Position numbers and translations under genes: made by a program. From NCBI GenBank assembly GCA_003164295.1, contig PLTA01000039.1, forward strand, positions 50,019 through 114,018: a stretch of DNA of 64,000 nucleotides, written 5' to 3'. This DNA is from Candidatus Bathyarchaeota archaeon. Its GTDB lineage: Archaea > Thermoproteota > Bathyarchaeia > Bathyarchaeales > Bathycorpusculaceae. Of the stretch, positions 51,833 to 59,930 are shown in pieces. Numbering within the stretch: the stretch's first letter is position 1; each line of letters opens with the position of its first letter. The notes beneath the pieces are model-generated. The model saw only the letters and a list, made by a program, of their open reading frames with translations, did not search any database and was not told where the DNA came from.

Positions 51833-52915
51833 TTATCCAAGTCTCCCAATGGCTACTCCACGAACCTTCTTTCTAAACTCACTGCTTTCCTTCACAAGTG
51901 ATTCCATATTTTGAGATGTTACTATTTGAACTTTAGGCAACCCATCAGGATACACACTTGACAACTGTTTAAGCAAAACAGTATCTGCTTCACTAAATTC
52001 TAGTGCTGGAAACCCCCAAGATTGCAGAGCATTGATTGCTACTTCTTTCCCGAATTTACAGAACAAATCAGCAATAACCGCTGTTACAAGGTTACTTTCT
52101 GCGATAACTGCTACTTCAGCATTCTTGATTGCATAGTTGTTGCCGTTAAAAGATATTGTTAAGCCGCCGTTGTCACGGACAAATTTGAATGCTTCCACAT
52201 CGGTTATTGAGTCGCCTACATACATTACGTCCGCTAAATCTGCATCTAAACGCTTAACAACATCACGGATTGCCTCAGCTTTCTGTTCCCCACCAACCGT
52301 AACCACATCAGCAAGGAATTTGCCAACAAACATCTGGGGGATTTCGCTCCAGAAAATCTCGTCCAAACGTTGAATAAGTGCCTGATCGCCTTGCGAGAAA
52401 TCCTCAATTGTTCTTGCGGACTGTGGCAGGTCGATCAGTTTCATGTTCGAAATTTCTTGCGCTATTTGTTTTAAGCGATCTTTTTCTTTCGGAGTAATTG
52501 GGCATCTATCGAGGCTTACTTTGGTGCAGTAAGTGTTTTTGTAGGGAAATTCGGTTGCTTTGCAGAGAGCTTTGATGTAGTGTGCATAGCTGGTGCTAAC
52601 AATGAAGGCTTCGGCTACCGTTTGAACTTGATGCAGAGTGTGTCTACTGTTAGCGATCAAAACGATGTTGTTTTCGGAGAACTCATCCATCTGCTTATCA
52701 GTGACATTATAAGCTTTAAAGAAAGGCAAAATAAGCTTCAAAGTGCCGCCGGCTGAGTAGCCTGGCTTCTTAAGAATATCCGCTAAAACATCATCATATT
52801 TGCTGATGTTAGAAAATAGTGTGTCGCCGTTTGGAATAAAATTTGCCGCTAACTCAAAAGCGTTGTCGTTTTTTGAGATTGGCCCTTCACAGTCTGATAT
52901 GAAAATGCGTTTCAC
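51833..52915 (-). CDS. archaeal HAD-superfamily phosphatase-like protein
   Basis: A 360-residue HAD-fold protein. The nucleophile loop is ISDCEGPISKND (Asp8, with Glu in place of the usual second Asp, or a shifted loop), there is a Ser/Thr site in VSTSYAHY, a Lys in the middle, and the acidic motif YVGDSITDVEAF. A long helical insert follows the first loop. It matches an uncharacterised archaeal group (COG4030 type). GTG 52915 overlaps the purD stop by 4 nt, and ftr starts right at its stop. A role in phosphoester chemistry tied to purine or one-carbon metabolism is inference. Confidence 0.75.
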   Translation of the reverse strand: MKRIFISDCEGPISKNDNAFELAANFIPNGDTLFSNISKYDDVLADILKKPGYSAGGTLKLILPFFKAYNVTDKQMDEFSENNIVLIANSRHTLHQVQTVAEAFIVSTSYAHYIKALCKATEFPYKNTYCTKVSLDRCPITPKEKDRLKQIAQEISNMKLIDLPQSARTIEDFSQGDQALIQRLDEIFWSEIPQMFVGKFLADVVTVGGEQKAEAIRDVVKRLDADLADVMYVGDSITDVEAFKFVRDNGGLTISFNGNNYAIKNAEVAVIAESNLVTAVIADLFCKFGKEVAINALQSWGFPALEFSEADTVLLKQLSSVYPDGLPKVQIVTSQNMESLVKESSEFRKKVRGVAIGRLG

Positions 52916-54324
52916 ACTTTGTGCCTCAAGTTCTCCATATGCGTTACACTTTTGGCAATATGATGTTTAGAGGCAATATCTGTTCGATTCCATAATGCTC
53001 CGCCCTTAATTGCTTTGGCACCTTCTTGGCTGATTTCGCGAGCTTCTTCGATGCTTTTGCCGATGCCTAAAACGCCTATGGCACGGGATGTTAGAGCGTA
53101 GTTTTTGCCATCTCTGATTTCCAAAGACCCGGGATAAATGCGGATGTTGTTACCATATTTTATTCTTAACGCGTAAGCTTTGGACAAATCGACTGGAGTT
53201 TTGACATCGTTTCTCTTAAATTTTTTGTAGAAAACATCTGCGTGACCACCGTAGCTGGATGGAACCTTGTAGGTCAAGACTGAAGCACTCTTTTCCATTT
53301 CTACACCTGCCAAGCTGCCTTCAATCATGTTTAGACATAATTCGACAAAGTCGCTTTTGATTAATGGAAGAAGGTTAATTATTTCTGGGTCGCCTGGGCG
53401 GCTATTGTTTTCCAGGATTTTGATGCCTTCACCTGTGTGCATAAACGCAAGGTAGATGGGCACGCCTCTTAGCGCTAAATCATCGTTAATTCTGGATTCC
53501 CAGCCTCGAAAAATTTTTTGGGCCAAAGCCAATTCCTGTTCATGCTCTTGAGCGGTTAAGAAAGGTAGTTTATCGTCTGCGTCCTTATAGGAGCCCATGC
53601 CGCCAGTGTTCGGACCTTTATCGGCATTAAACGCTCGTTTATAATCGCGGGTATCTGGCAAGGGTATGAAGTGTTTGCCGTCGCAGAAAGCCATGAAACT
53701 GGATTCTTCCCCATCAATCTTTTCCTCTATTATAACTGAGCCATACTGAAAGTTGGACATGAAGTGTTCAAAAAGCTGTTCTCGATTGGAAAAGTGGTCT
53801 CCCCAGACCCCGACGCCTTTTCCCAAAGCGGTCTTGTCGGGCTTAACTACAGCTTGGTTTTTTAATTCGTCTAGCCAATTGTAAACATCAGTTTTAACAT
53901 CTTTGCCTTTGTAGTCGGCTGGGTGGAAAACTTTGAAGCGCGGGTTAGCTTCTGGAGCGATCTCTGCAAAAAGTTCCCGTTGCGCAACTTTGCTATCTTC
54001 AATGGCATACTTTTGTTTTGGACAAATAACTGGAATGCCTGTACGTTGCTCGATTATGTCGCGAAGGCCTTCAATGATAGGCTTCTCGGAGCCTACCAAG
54101 ACGAAGTCAATGTTATCTTTGTTTGTTTCAGCGAATTTAGCGATTTCTTGAACGTCAAGGTTTGGGATGACTAAATGTTTAGTGGCTTTTTCTGCGTTGA
54201 ATGGGTTAAGTTGTTTATCGGCTATGTAGAGGTCTACTAGATATTTTGTGCTTTGCAATAGTGCGTCAACCATAGCAACTTCTCTTGCACCGTAAGAAAC
54301 AACTAGGACACCTATTTTTTCCAT
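52912..54324 (-). CDS. purD: phosphoribosylamine-glycine ligase (GAR synthetase)
   Basis: A 470-residue ATP-grasp enzyme joining phosphoribosylamine and glycine. Seen: the N-terminal VLVVSYGAREVAMVDALL Rossmann-like segment, VVKPDKTALGKGVG ATP-grasp loop, EEKIDGEESSFMAF, the GPNTGGMGSY signature and NNSRPGDPEIINLLPL, a typical metal-site motif. It is somewhat longer than the common 430. The frame reaches 54345, but ATG 54324 gives the family N-terminus. It lies 61 nt after purF and overlaps the HAD gene by 4 nt. Confidence 0.92.
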   Translation of the reverse strand: MEKIGVLVVSYGAREVAMVDALLQSTKYLVDLYIADKQLNPFNAEKATKHLVIPNLDVQEIAKFAETNKDNIDFVLVGSEKPIIEGLRDIIEQRTGIPVICPKQKYAIEDSKVAQRELFAEIAPEANPRFKVFHPADYKGKDVKTDVYNWLDELKNQAVVKPDKTALGKGVGVWGDHFSNREQLFEHFMSNFQYGSVIIEEKIDGEESSFMAFCDGKHFIPLPDTRDYKRAFNADKGPNTGGMGSYKDADDKLPFLTAQEHEQELALAQKIFRGWESRINDDLALRGVPIYLAFMHTGEGIKILENNSRPGDPEIINLLPLIKSDFVELCLNMIEGSLAGVEMEKSASVLTYKVPSSYGGHADVFYKKFKRNDVKTPVDLSKAYALRIKYGNNIRIYPGSLEIRDGKNYALTSRAIGVLGIGKSIEEAREISQEGAKAIKGGALWNRTDIASKHHIAKSVTHMENLRHKV

Positions 54325-54385
54325 TAGAGATACACCGTTATACATAGAAAATAGATAGGACGCTTAATTTGCTTTGCCACTGTAT

Positions 54386-55867
54386 TTATGCCTGAACTTC
54401 TTCTGATTCATAGATTCTTGATTTTTCTTGATAACCAGCTAAGAATCTTTGTTTCATAACGTCAGCCATTTTTTGTGCACAAGGAGTTGGGTACTCTCCG
54501 TTGATGCAGGCTAAACAGAGGTGGTCCTTTGTTTGACCTGTTGCTGCAATTAATGCTTCGTGGGATTGATAGCATACGCCGTCTGCACCTATGATTTTAG
54601 CTATTCCTTCTGCATCATGTCTTGAACCTACAAGTTGACCATAGGTTGACATGTCAATGCCGTAGAAGCATGGCCCAATAATTCTGGGGAAAGTGACGAA
54701 GACATAAACTTTTTTGGCGCCAGCTTTCCGTAATTTGTCAATTATTACTTTTGTTGTGTCGCCTCTGACTATGCTATCTTCGGTTATGATTACTCGTTTT
54801 CCATTTACTTTGGAGCCTAAAATGTTAATTTTTTTATCAATGGTGGAGAAACGCTCGACATTTAGAAGAATAAAAGCTCGTTCAGTAACATAGCGGTGTC
54901 GTCTTGATGCCCGTTCCCATCTTAAACCTGAAGCTTCATGGACACCCATTGCGGAGTCATCGCCGGTTTCGGGCACAGAGAGAATAATGTCACTTTCTTT
55001 TACTACGTCTGGGTTTTCTTTTACGATGTTTCTGCCGAAATCTTCTCGGATTTCATATACGTATTTGCCGTTGAACCTTGAATCTGGTCTGGCAAAATAA
55101 GCGTATTCAAAAGTGCAGAATGCTGGGCGAGGATTTTGTATTATTTGGATGCGTTTGAAACCGTCTTTTGAAACTGTTACGAGTTCGCCTGGTTTTAATT
55201 CAAAATCTCTTACAAAACTGTTCATGTCTAAACTTACTGTTTCTGAGGAAAAAGCGTAGGTTTTACCTGCAGGGTCATGTCCTGCACATAAGGGTTTTAT
55301 TCCATGAGGGTCTTTGAAAGCGAAAAAGTCGCCTTCTCCCGTTATGCCTGTTACAGAGAATGCGCCGTCTAAACTTTCCATAACCTCTTTGGCTGCTGAC
55401 GGTAAGTCTTTGCCTTGTTTTAGGGCTAGAAGCATTTTGTTGCATACAATGTCGGAGTCGCAACTGTAAACAAAATCTGGGAAGTTTTCGAACATTTCTT
55501 TTTTCAATGGCACCGTGTTAACTATGTTGCCGTTAAATGAAAGCGCAAGTTTTATGCCGTCTATTGTGGCTACAACTGGTTGGGTGCCTTGTATTATGGA
55601 TACATCGTCGCATTTGCCTGAGGTTGTGTATCTGACGTTGCCGATGCCTATTGATCCAGGGAGACGACCAAACCATTCTTTTATGGCGTCATTTTTTACT
55701 TTAGGAACTAAATCTAAGTTTTTGTATGTAAAAAATTCTTTATCACTATAAGTAAGAAATCCATGCGATTGGTGCCCTCGATGGTTTTGAGCACGTAACC
55801 CCCAATAAACATATGGAAAGACAGGTTGATTTTCATAGTTTATTGCGCCAAAGATACCACAGCCCAT
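54386..55867 (-). CDS. purF: amidophosphoribosyltransferase
   Basis: A 493-residue PurF, first committed enzyme of purine synthesis, making phosphoribosylamine from PRPP and glutamine. The N-terminal nucleophile glutamine amidotransferase begins MGCGIFGAI, so Cys3 must be exposed by processing, and has the GIGNVRYTTSG loop. The PRTase domain has VIITEDSIVRGDTTK, the PRPP-binding motif. The final Cys-rich region (CLACINGEYPTPC) fits a [4Fe-4S] cluster as in Bacillus-type PurF. The frame extends to 55906, but ATG 55867 follows AAGGGA and matches the family. First gene of the minus-strand purine operon. Confidence 0.94.
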   Translation of the reverse strand: MGCGIFGAINYENQPVFPYVYWGLRAQNHRGHQSHGFLTYSDKEFFTYKNLDLVPKVKNDAIKEWFGRLPGSIGIGNVRYTTSGKCDDVSIIQGTQPVVATIDGIKLALSFNGNIVNTVPLKKEMFENFPDFVYSCDSDIVCNKMLLALKQGKDLPSAAKEVMESLDGAFSVTGITGEGDFFAFKDPHGIKPLCAGHDPAGKTYAFSSETVSLDMNSFVRDFELKPGELVTVSKDGFKRIQIIQNPRPAFCTFEYAYFARPDSRFNGKYVYEIREDFGRNIVKENPDVVKESDIILSVPETGDDSAMGVHEASGLRWERASRRHRYVTERAFILLNVERFSTIDKKINILGSKVNGKRVIITEDSIVRGDTTKVIIDKLRKAGAKKVYVFVTFPRIIGPCFYGIDMSTYGQLVGSRHDAEGIAKIIGADGVCYQSHEALIAATGQTKDHLCLACINGEYPTPCAQKMADVMKQRFLAGYQEKSRIYESEEVQA

Positions 55868-56193
55868 TTTTGGTCCCTTCCCGCGTAATAATGCATGGTA
55901 GTGCAAGAAGGGGTTTATCAGCTTTTAGTACATATTTAGCTAAAAACAATGATGTTTTTGACATAATAGGAACTAAACCACATGAATAATGTTGGGGAGG
56001 TTTCTGCAGATTTGATGCTTCATAGATCGAATGTCCCTGATGCGCCTCCGCCCAAGATACTTTTGGATTACAGATGAGCATTCATTACATCTGTTGCGGA
56101 AGTCAGCGGTTTCTATTGCTTATTAAAACACGAAGAAGTCTGAATGGACTCATCTTGTTACTATTTCAACAATCCAAAAAAGCATTTTTCGTT

Positions 56194-56239
56194 GGTAGAA
56201 CAACAACAGTTGGTGGTAGCACCGGGTGTTGTTCTTCTC
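56194..56239. repeat. hairpin element, copy 2
   Basis: AGAACAACA (56197-56205) pairs perfectly with TGTTGTTCT (56227-56235). The 21-nt loop (56206-56226) contains GTTGGTGGTAGCACCG, identical at 16 positions to copy 1. The stem bases differ from those of copies 1 and 3 but remain paired, which is the sign of a conserved structure. Confidence 0.6.
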
Positions 56240-56241
56240 TT

Positions 56242-56290
56242 GGTAGAAGAAGGAAGGATGGCAGGAGCACCGCGTCCTCTTCGTCTAACC
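56242..56290. repeat. hairpin element, copy 3
   Basis: GGTAGAAGAAGGA (56242-56254) pairs with the 3' strand that ends TCTAACC at 56290, with a bulged A as in copy 1. The loop has ATGGCAGGAGCACCGCG. It is about 80% identical to copy 1 over 48 nt and starts 2 nt after copy 2. Confidence 0.6.
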
Positions 56291-56323
56291 TCATGAAAGA
56301 AAATATGTTCGAAAGAATTGCCC

Positions 56324-56722
56324 TTATTTTTGCTTGTATTCGAGTATGCCGAAGTGGTTGCCTTCAGGATCCAATGCCAAAGCCCACCAGCCTAACCCTG
56401 GAATCTCCATCTTTGGCACAACAATCTTTCCCCCAAGTGCTTCAATCTTTTTGCTGTATTCCTCAACTGATTCAACCGAAATGTAGTTTATAGGTTTAGC
56501 CATGTCAGGCATTGTAGCGTCTTTTTTGTTGAATAATCCGCCATTAACGCCTGGTCGAATAGGCATCATTGTTTTTTCATCCACAGGAACAGTTCCAATA
56601 AGGTAGTAGGTCGTGGGTCCGGGATACTTATTCATGGTCCAACCAAACAAGTCTATATAGAATTTTTTGATTTTTTCTATATCGTTGGCTGGAATTTCAA
56701 AATGCACAATTGTATGATCCAA
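56324..56722 (-). CDS. VOC-family (glyoxalase/bleomycin-resistance-like) protein
   Basis: A 132-residue protein with two beta-alpha-beta-beta-beta modules. HFEIPANDIEKIKKFYIDLF opens the first and INYISVESVEEYSKKIEALG the second, ending in DPEGNHFGILE with the metal-site Glu. The first-module metal His is in TIVHFEIPA. Members act in metal-dependent isomerisation, dioxygenation or resistance; the substrate is unknown. TTG 56722 follows GGTGA. A 21-nt palindrome lies 87-107 nt upstream. Confidence 0.85.
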   Translation of the reverse strand: MDHTIVHFEIPANDIEKIKKFYIDLFGWTMNKYPGPTTYYLIGTVPVDEKTMMPIRPGVNGGLFNKKDATMPDMAKPINYISVESVEEYSKKIEALGGKIVVPKMEIPGLGWWALALDPEGNHFGILEYKQK

Positions 56723-56808
56723 AAAATCACCACTAACCCAATTCTCAAACTAAAATAAAAACTTGATTAAAACTAATTTGCTGCACCCAGAAACGTACGT
56801 CCCATAAG

Positions 56809-56829
56809 TTACTTACGTCACGTAAGTAA
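56809..56829. promoter_or_regulatory. perfect palindrome, probable operator
   Basis: TTACTTACGT and ACGTAAGTAA are exact 10-bp complementary arms around a single C. It lies between the DUF433 gene end (56882) and the VOC gene start (56722). The core ACGT-type repeat is echoed by AACGTACGT at 56792-56800. It would suit a dimeric repressor of the VOC gene. Confidence 0.55.
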
Positions 56830-56881
56830 AAATGAAGCAAAATATTAAAAAGCTTACTTGAATGGTCTCAGATTTTCTTTT

Positions 56882-57109
56882 TTATAAAGTGATTATTACT
56901 TCGTTTTCTACAAGGTTAGAAACATAAAGTAGCGCTGCTTTGATATCTTCTTCTTTTAGTCGCGGATATTCTTTGAGTATTTCGTCAGTTGCTATACCAT
57001 TAGCTACAAGTTCTACGATAAAGTATACTGGAATTCGAGTTCCCCTTATAATGGGCTTTCCGAATAGAACATCGGGATCAACGGTTATCCTATCAAGCAA
57101 CTCTTCCAT
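56882..57109 (-). CDS. DUF433 (VapB-like antitoxin family) protein
   Basis: A 75-residue DUF433 protein: DRITVDPDVLFGKPIIRGTR at the N-terminus, VYFIVELVANGIATDEILKE as helix-turn-helix, and YPRLKEEDIKAALLY. DUF433 proteins are commonly the antitoxin partner of a PIN-like DUF5615 toxin encoded next to them. No such gene is adjacent here: upstream is cdhE in tail position and downstream is the VOC gene, so it appears to be an orphan. ATG 57109 follows GGTGA. Confidence 0.87.
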   Translation of the reverse strand: MEELLDRITVDPDVLFGKPIIRGTRIPVYFIVELVANGIATDEILKEYPRLKEEDIKAALLYVSNLVENEVIITL

Positions 57110-57254
57110 TCAGATCACCAGATACCTTTACTATGGAGTTACATTCAACGTGCACTTAAATCTCTTGTAAAAAAAATTTCATTAATTAACTAGTATGAAA
57201 ATTACAGGTTTAAGCTAAAAAATTAAAAAATAAAGAAAGAAAAGATTGTTTTTT

Positions 57255-58679
57255 TTATGGTTGCCATTTTTCAATGAGATATTTGGGTATCTCACTGCTG
57301 TCGCGTGGACCAACCAGTACTTTCCAGCCGCTGAGTTCTTCGATTTCGCCGCTGATTCTTGATGCTTTGCCTGGGATGATGAGTTTGCGGTGTTTGACTT
57401 TGCTTTCTATGCCTGATGCTTTGATTGCGTCTGCAACTCGTTCTGCTGTTAGTTTGCGTCCTGCAACTCCGCTGTCGATTGCTGAGCCTTCTGTTTCAAC
57501 CACAATTAGATAGGCGTTAAGTTTGTTGCTTTCGATGTCTGAGGCTACAGTGTAGTATGTTAAGGCAAAGTTGGTGGTGAACATGACTGGTGAGTTTTCG
57601 TCTGGTGTACCGTACACTTTGAGTCCTGGAGCAACTGCGACTGGTTTGCGTGGATCAGTGTAAATGTTCTGGCGCAACACTGTAGTTGGAAGTAATGCCC
57701 ATCCGTCGTTACCATGCATTATAAGAACATCTGCATAGCGAACAATAAGCATTGAAGCTACGTATGCTTCTCGCCATTTGATCAGGTCGTCTGCTGTGTC
57801 GCCTTTGTCCATCCAAGCAACCATTGGAACACCTAAGAGGGGTAAGCCGGCTAATTCGTCGCCGCCTTTGGTTGCTGCTCTGCGAAGCATTGTAAAGTTG
57901 TTAATTGTGTCAGGTAGGCCTTCGTTGATAAAAGTGCCTGGGTCTAAAACTATGTCTTTTACGCCGTAAACCATCAAGGTTTTTGCAATCGAAACCAGAG
58001 TGGTTAGGTCGTTCGGTGAGGATGCGACTAGTGGGCAATCATACATCATGGCGAGTTCTGCCATATCTTTCCAGTTAGTTGCGTTTGCCGCGTAAAGGAG
58101 TGGTCGTGCTTTTGGCGCTGCCATTAAGCCTACTTCAGCTATTGCAGGGTTTAAAGTGCAAAGTATCATAGGTAGTTTGGTGGTTTCTGAGACTTTTTTG
58201 ACGGCTGCTTTGAATTTTTCTGGGTCTTCTGAGGTACATCTGACGGCTACCATGTCTAGTTTTAGTGTGTTGCCGATGTATTCGAAGGTAAAGTTTTCTG
58301 TTTTTTGTACACGTGTAACTATTTCTTGTTCAGGCATTTCATCGGTTACATCAATTGCGATTGCGGTTGGGTTCTTATATGTGAATTCGTGGCGGTACAT
58401 GACAAGTTTGCCGCCGATTTTCTTTGCTTTGTCGCCGATGCCAACAATAACTTCTTTCACTGCGGGTTTTAGTAGTTCTTTGAGTATTGCATAGGATTTG
58501 GCGTTTTCTGGTTTGAGGAGTGGTTTGCAACTGTCAAGTTCAACTTCGCGATTGACTATTTTTGTTGCAAATGCCATGCAGTTGTCGACGCCGCATTCTT
58601 TGCAGTTAATTTTTGGCAAGCTCTTGTAAATTGTTATAGGGCTAAGTTCTTTTAATCCGCCTTTTTTCTTTTCTGCCAT
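57255..58679 (-). CDS. cdhE: acetyl-CoA decarbonylase/synthase gamma subunit (corrinoid Fe-S protein large subunit)
   Basis: About 474 residues. The N-terminal domain has the [4Fe-4S] motif CKECGVDNCMAFA followed by Cys at position about 52, then a TIM-barrel domain and a C-terminal cobalamin-binding domain. With the delta subunit it forms the corrinoid protein that carries the methyl group between tetrahydromethanopterin and the acetyl-CoA synthase cluster. ATG 58688 is only 2 nt from the AAGGAG site, so ATG 58679 is the likelier start. Last gene of cdhABCDE. Confidence 0.94.
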   Translation of the reverse strand: MAEKKKGGLKELSPITIYKSLPKINCKECGVDNCMAFATKIVNREVELDSCKPLLKPENAKSYAILKELLKPAVKEVIVGIGDKAKKIGGKLVMYRHEFTYKNPTAIAIDVTDEMPEQEIVTRVQKTENFTFEYIGNTLKLDMVAVRCTSEDPEKFKAAVKKVSETTKLPMILCTLNPAIAEVGLMAAPKARPLLYAANATNWKDMAELAMMYDCPLVASSPNDLTTLVSIAKTLMVYGVKDIVLDPGTFINEGLPDTINNFTMLRRAATKGGDELAGLPLLGVPMVAWMDKGDTADDLIKWREAYVASMLIVRYADVLIMHGNDGWALLPTTVLRQNIYTDPRKPVAVAPGLKVYGTPDENSPVMFTTNFALTYYTVASDIESNKLNAYLIVVETEGSAIDSGVAGRKLTAERVADAIKASGIESKVKHRKLIIPGKASRISGEIEELSGWKVLVGPRDSSEIPKYLIEKWQP

Positions 58680-58694
58680 ATCAATCATGTCTCC

Positions 58695-59930
58695 TTAAGC
58701 TTTTATCGTGACCCAATTTGCGTATTTTGATGGGTCTGCTTTTTTAGCGCTTGTCAGGTAGTTTGTGACGTCTTTGAGTGTTTTTACGGCTGCTGGGTGC
58801 ATCATCATGAATAAGTCAACGCCAGCAAGCAATAGCGTTAGTGCAGTGGTTACTTCCCAAAGTGGACCTCTTAACTCGCGTGGTTCCCATTCAGCTGACA
58901 TTTTTAGCCATGCTTCACGTGCTGCCCAAGCGTTTGTTGTACCTGAGGACATTGGTTGTGCTAGCTCTACATCGCCCATTAAGCCACCTATTCTTGCGCG
59001 TTCCATGTTTGTAAATGCATAGTCTAAACCGTAGCCAAGTGCTGCGGTGGTTAAGTCCATGATAATGTCTTCTTTACCAACATAGTCGTAGAGGCGTCTA
59101 TTGAGCTCCCGTGCTAAGTTGAGGTCCATGGGTGTGAATGAAAGGATTGCGTGGCCTGCTTTCTTGATGAATTTCGCACATTTTTCGACGTCCATGTCGC
59201 GTGTGACGGAACTGATTAAGAAGCGTTCACCTGGAAATTGTGCACATACTTCTTCGAAGACAGCTGTGTCTTTAACTGGGTCTCCACATCCGCCGATGAC
59301 TAAGGGTACATCTACCGCTTGAAGGACCTTCTCGATTGTTTTGCATGCGTCTGTGGGTGATGCATCTTTGAGTAGTGGGTCAACACTGATTAAGTGCATA
59401 GTAACCATATCTGCACCGAATTTGTCGACTGCAAGTTTTGCCCAAGCCGCTGGGTCACCGACGACGTCTTTAACGTGCATCTTGACTGCTTTGCTTAGTG
59501 GAACTTCCATGTCGAAAACGTCTAAGGTGATGATTGGTTTGTGTGGCATTGGACGTTCAAAAGTGTAGAAAGCGGGAGAAACTTCTCCGCCGATGGTGAG
59601 TGATTTTCCGCGTGTGCCGCCGTCTTTTCTTGTTGCCCCAAGTGTTACTTCAGCAATTTTGTTTGGGTATGTTTCAATTGGTGGAATGAAAGGTACTTGT
59701 AGCATTGAGAGCGGCTTTCCGCCAGCTATTGCTCCTGGAAGCTTAAGTTTAGGCATTATTTGCCCAGCCATTCCAGGTTCAAAGAGTATTTCTAAGTCTT
59801 TGACATCCATCTGGAAATCTTCCAGCTCAATTTGTTGGAATTTGGCCAGCGCTTCAAGCAGGTCGTCGCTAAGTTTTAGAGCCTCATTGTCTTTCTTTTT
59901 GTCGTTGTCGTTTTGGGGCGTAGCGATCAC
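58695..59930 (-). CDS. cdhD: acetyl-CoA decarbonylase/synthase delta subunit
   Basis: A 411-residue CdhD, the small corrinoid-protein subunit, a TIM barrel that holds the corrin of CdhE. Signatures: PFIPPIETYPNKIAEVTLGA, FERPMPHKPIITLDVFD, MHLISVDP, VPLVIGGCGDPVKD and TTAALGYGLDYAFTNMERAR. GTG 59930 overlaps the cdhC stop by 4 nt. In Methanosarcina a cooC gene separates cdhC and cdhD; none is present here. Confidence 0.93.
   Translation of the reverse strand: MIATPQNDNDKKKDNEALKLSDDLLEALAKFQQIELEDFQMDVKDLEILFEPGMAGQIMPKLKLPGAIAGGKPLSMLQVPFIPPIETYPNKIAEVTLGATRKDGGTRGKSLTIGGEVSPAFYTFERPMPHKPIITLDVFDMEVPLSKAVKMHVKDVVGDPAAWAKLAVDKFGADMVTMHLISVDPLLKDASPTDACKTIEKVLQAVDVPLVIGGCGDPVKDTAVFEEVCAQFPGERFLISSVTRDMDVEKCAKFIKKAGHAILSFTPMDLNLARELNRRLYDYVGKEDIIMDLTTAALGYGLDYAFTNMERARIGGLMGDVELAQPMSSGTTNAWAAREAWLKMSAEWEPRELRGPLWEVTTALTLLLAGVDLFMMMHPAAVKTLKDVTNYLTSAKKADPSKYANWVTIKA

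Larger units (their letters stand above)
55868..56323. other. intergenic region with two tandem hairpin elements
   Basis: A 456-nt gap between purF and the VOC gene, both read on minus, so it holds the VOC trailer and the purF leader. A GTG/TTG-poor stretch next to purF has no open frame of note. The part at 56194-56290 holds the two hairpin elements listed separately, 32 nt past the VOC stop and about 330-420 nt before the purF start. Confidence 0.5.
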
